64,000 bases of DNA from Streptomyces flavidovirens DSM 40150 (lineage in GTDB: Bacteria; Actinomycetota; Actinomycetes; Streptomycetales; Streptomycetaceae): positions 1-64,000 of the forward strand of contig NZ_AUBE01000030.1 of assembly GCF_000429085.1 (NCBI RefSeq), written 5' to 3'. Each line of letters starts with the position of its first letter. The first letter of the stretch is position 1. The notes beneath the pieces were generated by a model. That model worked only from the letters and a program-made list of their open reading frames with translations, had not been told where the DNA came from and made no database searches. A program made the translations under genes and the position numbers. This document shows positions 34,820 to 43,993 of this stretch, one piece after another.

Positions 34820-34993
34820 ATGTACCGCTCACCCCCGCCGGTCGGTTCCGTGCGGCCCCTGACCGAGGCGAACGAGGCGATCCGCGCCCTCGTCGACTCG
34901 CGCGCGGACGATGCCTGGCCTGCGGACGAGTACGAGCTGCTGCTGCTTCAGTGGGCCGCGGCCGTACGCGGCGAGATCGCCGAAGCGGCCTAG
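34820..34993 (+). CDS. Small conserved-looking protein, 57 aa
   Basis: ATG at 34820 and TAG at 34991-34993. The sequence is acidic and helix-prone (LTEANEAIRALVDSRADD, ADEYELLLLQWAAAV) and unlike an accidental frame. It reads like short Streptomyces hypothetical proteins with the same layout. It is divergent from the pentapeptide gene and upstream of lnt on the same strand. Function unknown. Confidence 0.55.
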   Translation: MYRSPPPVGSVRPLTEANEAIRALVDSRADDAWPADEYELLLLQWAAAVRGEIAEAA

Positions 34994-35166
34994 CCGACCC
35001 GCCCGACGCTGCTCGAAGCCGCGCCCGGCGACTGGGCGGTGCCTGTTACGCCTGGGACTCGGCGGGCACACTGTCCGCGATCGCCGCGCTGCCCCACACT
35101 GGTGGCAGGGACTGCTCCCGGATCCCTCACGGGCGCGGGGCAGGCGGCAGGACGAGGAGGCGCAGC

Positions 35167-36753
35167 ATGCGGATTCCGGCCGGCCGGTGGGACCGGCTGT
35201 CGTCGCCCTGGTGGCGCGGCGCCGCCGCGGTGGCGCTCGGAGCTCTGCCCGCGCTTGCCTTCCCCGCTCCCTCCCTCTGGTGGTTCGCGTACGTCGCCCT
35301 CGTGCCGTGGATGCTGTTGATCCGCTCCGCGCCGAACGGTCGGCGAGCGGCTCTGGACGGCTGGCTCGGCGCCACCGGGTTCATGATCGCCGTACATCAC
35401 TGGCTGATGCCGAGCCTGCATGTGTTCATCGTCATCCTGGCGGCTCTGCTGGCGCTTCTGTGGCTGCCCTGGGGCTGGCTGGTGAGGTGGATGCTGGGCG
35501 GAGCCCCTTCGGTCCTTCGCGTGACGGCCGCGCTCGCCGTCATCCCCTCCGGCTGGCTGATGGCGGAACTCGTCAGGTCCTGGCAGGGACTGGGCGGCCC
35601 GTGGGGGCTGCTGGGTTCCAGCCAGTGGGAGGTCACCCCCGCGCTGCGGCTGGCCTCGGTCGGCGGTGTCTGGCTGGTGAGCCTGCTGGTGGTCGCGGTG
35701 AACACCTGCGTCGTCGTACTGGTGGCCGTGCGCCGGGCCCGTAGGCCCGTGGTGGCCGCGCTGGTGGCCTGCGCCGTCGCGGTGGGCGCCGTGTGGGCGT
35801 GGGCGCCGCGCCCCGAGCCGTCGGGCCGGGTGCGCGTGGCGGTCGTACAGCCGGGTGTCGTCAGCGGCCCGGAGCGGCGGTTCGACCTCAGCGAGGCCCT
35901 TACCCGCGACCTGGCGGGACGGGATCTCGACCTGGTGGTGTGGGGCGAGAGCAGCGTCGGCGCGGATCTGACCGAACGCCCGGACCTCGCGGCCAGGCTC
36001 GCCGCCCTCTCCCGGCAGGTGGACGCGGAAGTACTGGTGAATGTGGACGCCCGCCGCCCCGACCGGCCCGGCATCTTCAAGAGTTCCGTGCTGGTCGGCC
36101 CGGAGGGCGTCACCGGCCGGCGCTACGACAAGATGCGCCTGGTCCCCTTCGGCGAGTACGTCCCCGCGCGTTCCCTCCTCGGCTGGGCGACCGCGGTGGG
36201 CAAGGCCGCGAGCGAGGACCGCAGGCGCGGGACGAGCCCCGTGGTGATGACGCTGTCCGGCGGCGGCGCCACCGGCGGGCTGCGGGTCGGTCCGCTGGTG
36301 TGCTTCGAGTCCGCGTTCCCCGACATGAGCAGGGAGCTGACCCGGCGTGACGCGCAGGTGCTGGTCACCCAGTCGGCGACGTCGACGTTCCAGGAGAGCT
36401 GGGCGCCCGAGCAGCACGCCTCACTCGCGGCGCTGCGGGCCGCCGAGAACGGACGCCCGGTGGTGCACGCGACGCTGACCGGCGTCAGCGCGGTGTTCGG
36501 TCCGGGCGGCGAGCGCGTCGGCGCGCCGCTGGGGACGGACGAGAGCACTGCCGCCGTGTACGACATCCCGCTGGCCGAGGGCACGACGGCGTACGTCCGG
36601 GCGGGCGACTGGGCCGTCCACGGCGCGCTCGCCGTCCTGGTCCTGCTGGGCGCGGCGCAGGGCGTACGGACCCTCAGGCGGCCTGCTGCTCCTGCGCCGC
36701 CCGGACCACCCGCTCGCACAGCTCGTGCGTCAGCAGCGCGTCCTGGGCGCTGA
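35167..36753 (+). CDS. lnt: Apolipoprotein N-acyltransferase
   Basis: 528 residues. About six N-terminal membrane helices are followed by a nitrilase-type domain outside the membrane. The catalytic triad is complete: Glu261 in VWGESSVG, Lys322 in YDKMRLVPFGEYVP and Cys379 in VCFES. It adds the third acyl chain to lipoproteins. ATG at 35167 has AGGAGG just upstream, while the open frame before it has no start signal. The 3' end overlaps the convergent oxidoreductase by 80 bp, and the Pro/Ala-rich tail is encoded in that overlap. Confidence 0.9.
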   Translation: MRIPAGRWDRLSSPWWRGAAAVALGALPALAFPAPSLWWFAYVALVPWMLLIRSAPNGRRAALDGWLGATGFMIAVHHWLMPSLHVFIVILAALLALLWLPWGWLVRWMLGGAPSVLRVTAALAVIPSGWLMAELVRSWQGLGGPWGLLGSSQWEVTPALRLASVGGVWLVSLLVVAVNTCVVVLVAVRRARRPVVAALVACAVAVGAVWAWAPRPEPSGRVRVAVVQPGVVSGPERRFDLSEALTRDLAGRDLDLVVWGESSVGADLTERPDLAARLAALSRQVDAEVLVNVDARRPDRPGIFKSSVLVGPEGVTGRRYDKMRLVPFGEYVPARSLLGWATAVGKAASEDRRRGTSPVVMTLSGGGATGGLRVGPLVCFESAFPDMSRELTRRDAQVLVTQSATSTFQESWAPEQHASLAALRAAENGRPVVHATLTGVSAVFGPGGERVGAPLGTDESTAAVYDIPLAEGTTAYVRAGDWAVHGALAVLVLLGAAQGVRTLRRPAAPAPPGPPARTARASAARPGR

Positions 36754-37582
36754 GGAGCTCTCCGGCCCGTACGGCGTCGAGGAAGGTGTCGACGGACTGC
36801 TCGATGCCGCGCTGGCGGGCCACCGGCACCCAGTCGCCGCGACGGCGAATGGTCGGCTGCCCCTTGTGGTCGACGATCTCGGCGAGGTTGACGACCTGGC
36901 GCTTCGCGTCCTGTCCGGAGACTTCGAGGATCTCCTCGGTGGAGCCGTTCCTCCGGTTCATGGTGCCGATGGCGGTGAACCCGTCGCCGGAGAGCTGGAG
37001 GACGACGTGGTGTATCAGGCCCTCGACGACCCTGGCGCGTACGTCGATGTGGTCGACCGTGCCGGGAACCAGGAAGCGCAGGGTGTCGACGACGTGGATG
37101 AAGTCGTCGAGGACGAGGGTACGCGGATCCTCGGGCAGGCCGACGCGGTTCTTCTGCATGAGGATCAGGTCGCGCGGGTGCTCGGCGCACTGCGCGTAAC
37201 CGGGGGCGAGACGGCGGTTGAAGCCGACGGCGAGGCTGACGCCACGCTCCTCGGCGAGCCGCACGAGCCGCTCGGACTCGGCGAGTTCGTACGCGAGCGG
37301 CTTGTCGACGTACGTCGGTACGCCTGCCTCCAGGAGCCGGGTCACGATCTGCGGGTGCACGGCGGTGGGCGCGTGCACGAAGGCGGCGTCCAGTCCCTGG
37401 TCGAGCAGCGCGTCGAGTCCGGTGTGGCACTGCGTGTCGGGGATGCGGTAGGTCGCGGCGATCCGCGCGAGGGTGGCGGGCGTGCGGGTCTGCAGGTGGA
37501 GGTCGATCCCCGGCCGGGTGGTCAGTACGGGCAGATAGGCCTTCTGAGCGATGTCTCCGAGCCCGATGACGCCGACCTTCAC
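36674..37582 (-). CDS. Gfo/Idh/MocA-family oxidoreductase
   Basis: 302 residues. N-terminal Rossmann fold (VGVIGLGDIAQKAYLPVL), the EKP-like cofactor motif as VDKPLAYE, and the conserved FNRRLAP region. The substrate is most likely a sugar or cyclitol, but no transport or sugar gene lies nearby. ATG at 37582. It is 11 bp from the FAD monooxygenase stop on the same strand and could be its operon partner. It overlaps lnt at the 3' end. Confidence 0.88.
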   Translation of the reverse strand: MKVGVIGLGDIAQKAYLPVLTTRPGIDLHLQTRTPATLARIAATYRIPDTQCHTGLDALLDQGLDAAFVHAPTAVHPQIVTRLLEAGVPTYVDKPLAYELAESERLVRLAEERGVSLAVGFNRRLAPGYAQCAEHPRDLILMQKNRVGLPEDPRTLVLDDFIHVVDTLRFLVPGTVDHIDVRARVVEGLIHHVVLQLSGDGFTAIGTMNRRNGSTEEILEVSGQDAKRQVVNLAEIVDHKGQPTIRRRGDWVPVARQRGIEQSVDTFLDAVRAGELLSAQDALLTHELCERVVRAAQEQQAA

Positions 37583-37593
37583 AGAGGGTCTCC

Positions 37594-38850
37594 CTAACGC
37601 TGTGCCTGATGAGCCTGTTGATCGCGGACCTGGCGGTCCCGTGCCCCGGCAGCATACGTGCGCTGCGGCGGCAGCCAGTCGGCGATGCCGTCGAAGGTGC
37701 GCAGGGCGAGACCGGGGCCGAAGCCGGCGAGGGTCATCACGGTGTCGCGCAGGGCGACGGCCGGGGCGCTGCGGACCGACATCAGGCGGGCGATCCTCGC
37801 GGACTTGCGGACGATGCCGGTGGTGCGCGGCAGCCGGTCCGCGGAGTACGACGCCAGGCCGGTCGCGACATCGCCCGCGTCCGGGAGGTGGTGGGCCAGC
37901 ACGATGCCGTCCTCGATGGCCTGGTTGCCGCCCTGGCCCATGGTGGGTGCCATGGCGTGCGCGGCGTCACCGAGCAGCACGGTCCTGCCGCGGTGGAAGG
38001 CGGGCAGAGGCGTGATCAGGTGGTGGACGTCGTGCCGCAGGACCTGGTCGGGGGCGGCCGCGTCGATGATGCGCGGCACGGGGTCGTGCCAGTTCCCGAA
38101 TCTGCGCAGGAGTTCGGCCTTCTCACCGTCGGCCGACCGGCCTCCGGCCGGGGCCACGGCAGCGGCGTACGCGTAGACCCGGCCGTCCTTCAGCGGCTGA
38201 CTGCCCCACAGCGCGCCACGGCCCCAGCTCTCGTGGGGCTCGAAGGGGGCGACGGGGGCCGGTATGACCACGCGCCACGTGGTGATTCCGGCGTAGACGG
38301 GGCCGGGGTGGTCCGGGAAGAGGGCGCGGCGCATCGCGGAGTTGATGCCGTCGGCGCCGATGACGAGGTCGGCCTCGATGTCCCCGCCGGGCGTGGTGAC
38401 CACGGCGGGGCGCCCGCCTGCCGCTCCGGGATCGGCCAGGGTCGCGGGCGATCCGGTGCGTACCGCGCCCTCGGGCAGCCGGGCGGCGATGCGGTCGACG
38501 AGGGTGGAGCGGTGGACCAGGACGAGGGGGCCGCCGAACCGCTCGGTGGCGGCGGAGCTGCTCGTACGGGCGAGCCGGCGGCCGCTGGGGGAACGCATGC
38601 CGCCGTCGCCCTGCCAGGCGGCCAGTTCACGGATCTCCTCGCCGAGGCCGATGACGTCGAGGGCGTGGTGCCCGTTGGGGGCGAGACCGATTCCGGCACC
38701 GACCGCTTCCACGGCCGCCGCGCGCTCCAGGACGGTGACGTGCCAGCCGCGCTGGTGGAGGGCGACCGCGGCGGTCAGTCCGCCGATGCCGCTTCCTACG
38801 ACGACGGCGTGGGGACGGCCTTGGGGCTGCGGCTCGGGACGTGCGGCCAT
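37594..38850 (-). CDS. FAD-dependent monooxygenase
   Basis: 418 residues of the PHBH/UbiH type. The FAD motif VVVGSGIGGLTAAVALHQRG at the start, the LVHRSTLVDRIA segment, the DG motif (LVIGADGINSAMRR) and the GD motif (VLLGDAAHAMAPTMGQGGNQAIED) are all present. It should hydroxylate an aromatic or polyketide-like compound with NAD(P)H. ATG at 38850. It is divergent from a TetR gene, with twin palindromic operators in the 77-bp gap, so repression relieved by an aromatic ligand is the likely control. Confidence 0.92.
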   Translation of the reverse strand: MAARPEPQPQGRPHAVVVGSGIGGLTAAVALHQRGWHVTVLERAAAVEAVGAGIGLAPNGHHALDVIGLGEEIRELAAWQGDGGMRSPSGRRLARTSSSAATERFGGPLVLVHRSTLVDRIAARLPEGAVRTGSPATLADPGAAGGRPAVVTTPGGDIEADLVIGADGINSAMRRALFPDHPGPVYAGITTWRVVIPAPVAPFEPHESWGRGALWGSQPLKDGRVYAYAAAVAPAGGRSADGEKAELLRRFGNWHDPVPRIIDAAAPDQVLRHDVHHLITPLPAFHRGRTVLLGDAAHAMAPTMGQGGNQAIEDGIVLAHHLPDAGDVATGLASYSADRLPRTTGIVRKSARIARLMSVRSAPAVALRDTVMTLAGFGPGLALRTFDGIADWLPPQRTYAAGARDRQVRDQQAHQAQR

Positions 38851-38865
38851 GACTCCTCCTCGGCA

Positions 38866-38907
38866 ACTACACCTGTAGTGACTTCTTGAGCGTACTACAG
38901 GTGTAGT
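38866..38907. promoter_or_regulatory. Twin TetR-type operators
   Basis: ACTACA-CC-TGTAGT (38866-38879) and ACTACA-GG-TGTAGT (38894-38907) are both perfect 6+6 palindromes and inverted copies of each other, 28 bp centre to centre. They fill the gap between the monooxygenase and tetR genes. A TAGATT at 38916-38921 lies 6 bp before the tetR ATG and suggests a leaderless tetR transcript. Confidence 0.75.
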
Positions 38908-38927
38908 CGTCGCGGTAGATTGGGCCC

Positions 38928-39539
38928 ATGACCGCACGCGCCGCCACGGGCCGCTCCCGCCCCGAGCTGATCACCGACGCCGCCCTGGCCCTGCTCGTGG
39001 AGCGCGGCATGCGCGGGCTCACCCACCGGGCCGTCGACGAACGCGCCGGGCTGCCCCAGGGCTCCACGTCCAACTACGCCCGGACGCGGCAGGCGCTGCT
39101 GGAGGCAACGGTGCGGCGGCTGGCCGAGCGCGATGCCCAGGTGCTCGCCCTCGACGAGATGCCCGCGCCGTCCGCCGGCCTCGACGGCGTCATCGGCGCC
39201 CTCGCAGTGGTCCTCCACCGCTATGTGACGCACCACCGTGAGCTGCTCGTGGCCCGCTACGAACTGGGCCTGGAGGCGACGCGCCGGCCCGAGTTGCGCG
39301 AGTTCTACGACGCTACGGGCCGCCACCGCTTCCGCGAGCCGCTCAACGCGCTGATGGCCTCGGCGGGTTCGCGGGAACCGGAGCGGCACGCACTGTCGCT
39401 GGTGGCCTGGTGTGAGGGGCTGATGTTCTCCTGCGCGGCCGGTTCGTACCACTCCGCGGTGCCCAGCGAGGAGGAACTGCGCAAAGGATTCGGCGAGTTG
39501 CTGCGCGGCATGCTCGGCCAGCGGGACGTCGGCGCATAA
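38928..39539 (+). CDS. TetR-family repressor
   Basis: 203 residues. Helix-turn-helix near the start (LITDAALALLVERG, GLTHRAVDERAGLPQGSTSNY), then a helical ligand domain (LVARYELGLEATRRPELREFY; ALSLVAWCEGLMFSCAAG). It most likely controls itself and the divergent monooxygenase through the two 14-bp palindromes between them. ATG at 38928. The ligand is unknown; an aromatic substrate of the monooxygenase is a natural guess. Confidence 0.9.
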   Translation: MTARAATGRSRPELITDAALALLVERGMRGLTHRAVDERAGLPQGSTSNYARTRQALLEATVRRLAERDAQVLALDEMPAPSAGLDGVIGALAVVLHRYVTHHRELLVARYELGLEATRRPELREFYDATGRHRFREPLNALMASAGSREPERHALSLVAWCEGLMFSCAAGSYHSAVPSEEELRKGFGELLRGMLGQRDVGA

Positions 39540-39565
39540 GGGTTGGCGGTGACGGGAGGGGGTGG

Positions 39566-40093
39566 GTGACGATGACCGTCATGACGATTCCTGAGCGCAT
39601 CGATCCCTCGACCACCGCCGGTGAGCGGGAAATGCTGGAGAGCTGGCTGGAGTTCCACCGTGAGACGCTGGCGCTCAAGTGCGCGGGTCTGGACGAGGAG
39701 CAGCTACGGGAGCCGGCCGTGCCACCGTCGGACCTGTCACTGCTCGGACTCGTACGGCACATGACGGAGGTCGAACGGGGCTGGTTCCACAGGGTGCTGA
39801 GCGACGAGCACGCCCCGCCGCTCTACTTCAGCGACGAGAACCCCGACGGGGACATCCACGTCACCGGCCAGGACACCTGGGAGGAGGCGCACGCCGCCTG
39901 GCGGGCCGCGATCGACCGGGCGCGCGAGCTTGCCGCGCCGCACTCGCTCGACTACATCGGCGAGGGCAAGCACCGCAGCGGAAAGCCGTACAACCTCCGC
40001 TGGATCTACGTCCACATGATCGAGGAGTACGCCCGCCACAACGGCCACGCCGACCTGCTGCGCGAGCGCATCGACGGCACAACGGGCGACTAG
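39566..40093 (+). CDS. DinB-like protein (DUF664)
   Basis: 175 residues, four-helix DinB/mycothiol-transferase fold. Metal-site residues appear in LLGLVRHMTEVERGWFHRV and YVHMIEEYARHNGHADLLRERI, which match the His positions of DUF664 proteins. Related enzymes use mycothiol or bacillithiol. GTG at 39566 follows GGGAGGGGG; ATG at 39572 or 39581 is possible. It follows tetR by 26 bp. Confidence 0.87.
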   Translation: MTMTVMTIPERIDPSTTAGEREMLESWLEFHRETLALKCAGLDEEQLREPAVPPSDLSLLGLVRHMTEVERGWFHRVLSDEHAPPLYFSDENPDGDIHVTGQDTWEEAHAAWRAAIDRARELAAPHSLDYIGEGKHRSGKPYNLRWIYVHMIEEYARHNGHADLLRERIDGTTGD

Positions 40094-40227
40094 GCCTCAC
40101 TCGTTCCCGGCGCTCGGCCTCTGGGCTGTACGCGCCGGGGCGCTGGGCTCGCGCCGGATCACTCGTGTGGGCCAATCATCCCCCGCCGACCCCCCAGAAC
40201 CACTGCGCGCCCCCCAGAGTTGCGCGG

Positions 40228-40731
40228 GTGCACCGAACAAGAACCACAGTGAAGATCCTCATGGGGGTGGCGGTTTCGGCCGTCTCCGCCACCGTCACCG
40301 GATGCGTGGCCGTGGAGCCGCGACCGGACACCGACCCCGTACCGTCGGCGGACGCCGCACCGCTCTCCCCGGGCCAGGACGTGAAGCCGCAGGTCGTGCA
40401 GGCGCCTGCCCGCGAGGCCCTGGACGCCGCGCTCCGGCCGTCAAAGAGAGCCGCGCCCCGGACCGAGCCGCGAGAGACCCCAGCGGTACGCCGAACCGCA
40501 CCGCCCGCACCGCCGCGCCGCCCGGCCGAGGTCCCGGCCCCCGTACGGCCACGAGCCCCCGCCGTCCCCGTACCGCCCGAGGCCGCCGTACCGGTGCCGC
40601 GTGTCCTCCCGTCCCTGCCGGCTCCCCCCGCGGGTGCGGGAGGGGACGTCTGCGCGCTCGGCGAGGGGTACGGCGGCTGGCAGCATGACAGCACCCAGGC
40701 CCGCATCTGCCGCCAGACGTACGGGCCTTGA
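40228..40731 (+). CDS. Proline-rich lipoprotein
   Basis: 167 residues. The N-terminal signal ends in a lipobox-like VTGC (Cys26). A long Pro/Ala/Arg linker leads to a compact tail with two Cys (GGDVCALGEGYGGWQHDST, ICRQTYGP) that recurs at the C-terminus of small Streptomyces lipoproteins. GTG at 40228 or GTG at 40249 could start it. Function unknown. The tail may be a small disulfide-bonded surface domain. Confidence 0.65.
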   Translation: MHRTRTTVKILMGVAVSAVSATVTGCVAVEPRPDTDPVPSADAAPLSPGQDVKPQVVQAPAREALDAALRPSKRAAPRTEPRETPAVRRTAPPAPPRRPAEVPAPVRPRAPAVPVPPEAAVPVPRVLPSLPAPPAGAGGDVCALGEGYGGWQHDSTQARICRQTYGP

Positions 40732-40791
40732 CGCGGAGGTTGACGCGCGGGCGCGGGCGCTGACGCTCACCCACCGGCCCGCAGCCGCCGG

Positions 40792-41265
40792 TCAGCCCCC
40801 GTCCGCCAGCCTCCGCTCAAGCCGGTCGATGGCCGCCCGCACCCCGTCCCCGTACCCGTCGTCCCCCAGCGCGTCCGACGCCGCCCGCGCCCGCCCCAGG
40901 TGGGTGCGGGCGGCTTCCGGACGATGCAGCTTCAGGTAGTCGGCCGCGAGGTTGAGGTGGAGCGAGGGATAGAACCCGCGCACCGCGACCGAGGAGTCGT
41001 GCCGGGCCACCCGCTCGTCCGTCAGCCCGTCGGCGGCGGCCAGCGCCCGCAGGTCCCAGGCCAGTTCGTCTCCGGCGTCGTCCTGCGTGTCCGCCATGTA
41101 GTGCGCGAGCGTGCAGCGGTGGAAAGGATCACCGTCCTCGCCGATCTCCGCCCACAGCTCACCGAGGCGGTTGCGCGCCTCCTCGCGGTCGCCTGCGTGG
41201 AGAAGCATGATCGCCTGCCCGATCCGCGTCATCGTGACGTCGTCGGACGTCTCCTGCTGCCCCAT
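40792..41265 (-). CDS. TPR-like hypothetical protein
   Basis: 157 residues, all helical. It has repeats of the tetratricopeptide kind (GQAIMLLHAGDREEARNRLGEL, YPSLHLNLAADYLKLHRPEAARTHLGRA). No catalytic motif, signal or membrane helix. ATG at 41265 has AGGAGA 9 bp upstream. It probably binds a partner protein. Neighbours give no hint. Confidence 0.7.
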   Translation of the reverse strand: MGQQETSDDVTMTRIGQAIMLLHAGDREEARNRLGELWAEIGEDGDPFHRCTLAHYMADTQDDAGDELAWDLRALAAADGLTDERVARHDSSVAVRGFYPSLHLNLAADYLKLHRPEAARTHLGRARAASDALGDDGYGDGVRAAIDRLERRLADGG

Positions 41266-41541
41266 CGCCGTGGTCTCCTGTCCGCCCGCACACCCAAGCC
41301 AATACCGACAGTCCTGACGCTAGACCCCGCCACTGACAATCGGGCTCAGGCTCGGGCCGCGCCCCGGTAGCGCTGCGCCAGCCCGGTGACCGTACGGGCC
41401 ACTCCGCGCGCAGCCCCGGCAGGCCCAGCACTCGCGCGCGCGGTGAGGCGGAGGAGGGCCGGGCTGAGCGGGACGGGCGGCTGCACCGCGCGGCGCGGCG
41501 AGCCGGCCGTCCCGTACACCTTCCGCTACGACCTGGGCTGA
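41266..41541. other. 276-bp gap without a supported gene
   Basis: Two short frames were considered: GTG at 41486 to TGA at 41346 on the minus strand (46 residues, Ala/Arg-rich) and a plus-strand frame ending EPAVPYTFRYDLG at 41541. The latter looks like the tail of a lost gene, but no family could be named. Nothing else was seen. Confidence 0.3.
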
Positions 41542-42225
41542 TCAGCCCAGGTTCGGCACGGTCCAGTCGATGGGCTCGTGGCCCTGCGCCGCGACCGCCT
41601 CGTTGATCTGCGTGAACGGCCTGGACCCGAAGAACTTCTTCGCCGAGAGCGGCGAGGGGTGCGCGCCCTTCACCACCACGTGCCGCTCCTCGTCGATCAG
41701 CGGAAGCTTCTTCTGCGCGTAGTTGCCCCAGAGCACGAAGACCGCCGGGTCGGGCCGCGAGGCCACGGCGCGGATCACCGCGTCCGTGAACGTCTCCCAC
41801 CCCTTGCCCTTGTGGGAGTTCGCCTCGCCGGCCCGCACCGTCAGTACGGCGTTGAGCAGCAGCACGCCCTGCTCGGCCCACGGCATCAGATATCCGTTGT
41901 CCGGGATCGGGGTGCCCAGCTCCGCGTTCATCTCCTTGTAGATGTTCCGCAGGGACGGGGGCACCTTGACGCCCGGCCGCACCGAGAAACACAGCCCGTG
42001 GCCCTGTCCTTCGCCGTGGTACGGGTCCTGGCCGAGGATCAGGACCTTCACCCGGTCGTACGGTGTGGCCTCCAGGGCGGCGAAGACCTCTTCGCGCGGC
42101 GGGTAGACCGGCCCGTTCGCCCGCTCCTTCTCGACGAATTCGGTGAGCTGCTGGAAATAGGGCTTCCGCAGCTCGTCCCCGAGGACGCCGCGCCAGGACT
42201 CGGGCAGCATGTCGGTGTCGGTCAC
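41542..42225 (-). CDS. ung: Uracil-DNA glycosylase (family 1)
   Basis: 227 residues. The water-activating loop GQDPYHGEGQGHGLCFSV (Asp67), the FVLWGNYAQKK strand and the minor-groove loop GAHPSPLSAKKFFG are all present, so the enzyme should be active in removing uracil from DNA. ATG at 42225. The upstream 69-bp gap to the binding-protein stop has a weak GTTCTT-CATCA-AAGAAC hairpin. Streptomyces often carries two ung genes, and this could be either. Confidence 0.95.
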   Translation of the reverse strand: MTDTDMLPESWRGVLGDELRKPYFQQLTEFVEKERANGPVYPPREEVFAALEATPYDRVKVLILGQDPYHGEGQGHGLCFSVRPGVKVPPSLRNIYKEMNAELGTPIPDNGYLMPWAEQGVLLLNAVLTVRAGEANSHKGKGWETFTDAVIRAVASRPDPAVFVLWGNYAQKKLPLIDEERHVVVKGAHPSPLSAKKFFGSRPFTQINEAVAAQGHEPIDWTVPNLG

Positions 42226-42294
42226 GTCAACAACCTCCGGTAAACGATCAGTTCTTCATCAAAGAACCTACCTGCGGCCACTGACAACGGACTC

Positions 42295-43881
42295 CTACCA
42301 ACTGGTCTTCTTGTGCAGCTGCCACACCTGCATGATCGTCTGCGGGTCCAGCGCCCGTTCGGCGCCCGCGATCTCGTCGGAGGCGGCGACGTACAGCTTG
42401 CCCTGCCACAGCGGCAGCAGACGGACGTCCTCGAGCAGGATCTCCTGGGCGCGCCCGAACTGGTCCCCGACCGCGGCGCGGTCGCTCTCCTGCCGCGTCT
42501 TCGGCAGCAGGCTGGCCGTGATCTCCGGGGTGTTGTACGGCGTACCGACGGCGTTGTTCTCGCCGACGAACGGGGCGACGAAGTTGTCCGGGTCCGGGAA
42601 GTCCGGGGACCAGCCACGGCCGAAGACTGGGTACTCGCCCTTCTGGTAACCCTTGTAGAACGCGTTCCAGGGGCGGTGCTTCAGCGTGATCTTGAACAGT
42701 CCGGACGCGTCCAGCTGCCGCTTGAGCTCGGCGAACTCCAGCGCGGTGGCCGATCCGTACCGGTCGGAGGTGTACCAGAAGGTCAGCGGGACCGGCTCGG
42801 TGATGCCCGCCTCGGCGAGAATGTTCCGCGCCTTCGGCACGCTCGGCTCACCGTAGGTGTCGAAGAAGCTGGTCGCGTGGCCGGCGACACCGCTCGGAAT
42901 CATCGAGTACAGCGGCTCGGCGGTGCCCTTGTAGACCTTGTCGACGAGGGCTCCCCGGTCGACCACCTGAGCGATGGCCCGGCGGACGGCGGGCTTGCGC
43001 GCGTTGGGGTCCTTGGGGTTGAACACCAGGTAGCGGATCTCGGCTCCGGTCGCCTCGACGACCTGGAGTTCCTTCTCCTTCGGCTGGCCTTCGAGGTCGA
43101 TGACCTGCTCGGCGGTCAGACCGCGGAACGTCGCGTCGATCTCCTTGTTCTTCAGCGCCTCCACCATGACGGCGGAGTCCTGGTAGTAGTGGATCGTGAC
43201 GGCATCGTTCTTGAGATCGGCGAACCCTTCGTACTTCTGGTTCTTCACCAGCTCGGCCGTCTTGTCCGGCTCGTACGACGCGAGGGTGTACGGACCCGAT
43301 CCGGTCAGCTTGTTGTCCGTGCGGAGCTTGTCCTTCGGGTAGTCCGCGGGGCTCACCATCGACATGGCGGGCGTCGCCAGCACGAACGGGAAGGTGGCGT
43401 CCGGCTTGTTGAGGCGGAAGGTGATCTTCCGGTCGCCGCTCGTCTCCACCTTGTCGAGACTGGAGAGAAGCCCGGCCGGACCCCCCTTCTGCCCAATCGT
43501 GACAATCCGGTCGATCGAGTGCTTCGCCGCCTTCGCGTCCAGCGCCGTCCCGTCGGAGAAGGTGAGGCGCTCGCGGAGCGTGCAGGTGTAGACCCGGTTC
43601 GAGCTGTCCGAGAAGGAGCACTTCTCGGCGGCGTCGGGCTCAGGCGTGGTGCTCCCCGTGGGGTAGCTCACCAGCGTCTGGAAGACATTTCTGTACAGCT
43701 CCCAGGAACCGTCCCACGCGCCGGCCGGGTCGAGGGTGCTGGGCGTGCTCGTCGTACCGACAGCGAGCTTCTGCTCGGTGTCGGACTGATCACTGGACAG
43801 CATCCCGCACCCGGTCAGCAGGGATATGGACGCAAGGGCTGCAGCGGACTGCAGACATCTGGTCCGGTTGAACACGTGCAC
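42295..43881 (-). CDS. Solute-binding lipoprotein, family 5 (Opp/Dpp type), orphan
   Basis: 528 residues. Lipobox LLTGC (Cys25), then the family 5 fold: STPSTLDPAGAWDGSWELYRN, LRERLTFSDGTALDAKAAKHS, YTLASYEPDKTAELVKNQKY, FGRGWSPDFPDPDNFVAPF. It captures peptides, nickel chelates or similar solutes outside the membrane. No permease or ATPase genes adjoin it, so it must use a transporter encoded elsewhere; the systems at 47-55 kb are candidates. It is only distantly similar to those two binding proteins. Confidence 0.9.
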   Translation of the reverse strand: MHVFNRTRCLQSAAALASISLLTGCGMLSSDQSDTEQKLAVGTTSTPSTLDPAGAWDGSWELYRNVFQTLVSYPTGSTTPEPDAAEKCSFSDSSNRVYTCTLRERLTFSDGTALDAKAAKHSIDRIVTIGQKGGPAGLLSSLDKVETSGDRKITFRLNKPDATFPFVLATPAMSMVSPADYPKDKLRTDNKLTGSGPYTLASYEPDKTAELVKNQKYEGFADLKNDAVTIHYYQDSAVMVEALKNKEIDATFRGLTAEQVIDLEGQPKEKELQVVEATGAEIRYLVFNPKDPNARKPAVRRAIAQVVDRGALVDKVYKGTAEPLYSMIPSGVAGHATSFFDTYGEPSVPKARNILAEAGITEPVPLTFWYTSDRYGSATALEFAELKRQLDASGLFKITLKHRPWNAFYKGYQKGEYPVFGRGWSPDFPDPDNFVAPFVGENNAVGTPYNTPEITASLLPKTRQESDRAAVGDQFGRAQEILLEDVRLLPLWQGKLYVAASDEIAGAERALDPQTIMQVWQLHKKTSW

Positions 43882-43919
43882 GCTCCTCGATCAGCCATGG
43901 GTCGGCAGACCATACCGCA

Positions 43920-43957
43920 GCGCCCTGCCGGGTCAACCGGCAGTCTCGACAGGGCGC
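43920..43957 (-). terminator. Nested hairpins after the SDR operon
   Basis: CTGCCGG-GTCAA-CCGGCAG (43925-43943) is nested in an outer GCGCCCTG/CAGGGCGC pair (43920-43957). It lies 37 bp after the SDR stop in the direction of transcription and before the binding-protein gene. Confidence 0.45.
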
Positions 43958-43993
43958 TTGGGCGTAATCCACAGTAAAAGCGGGTAAAGCGAC

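Noticed and set aside
41346..41486. 46-residue minus-strand ORF
   Set aside because: No clear ribosome site, Ala/Arg-rich composition, no recognisable family.
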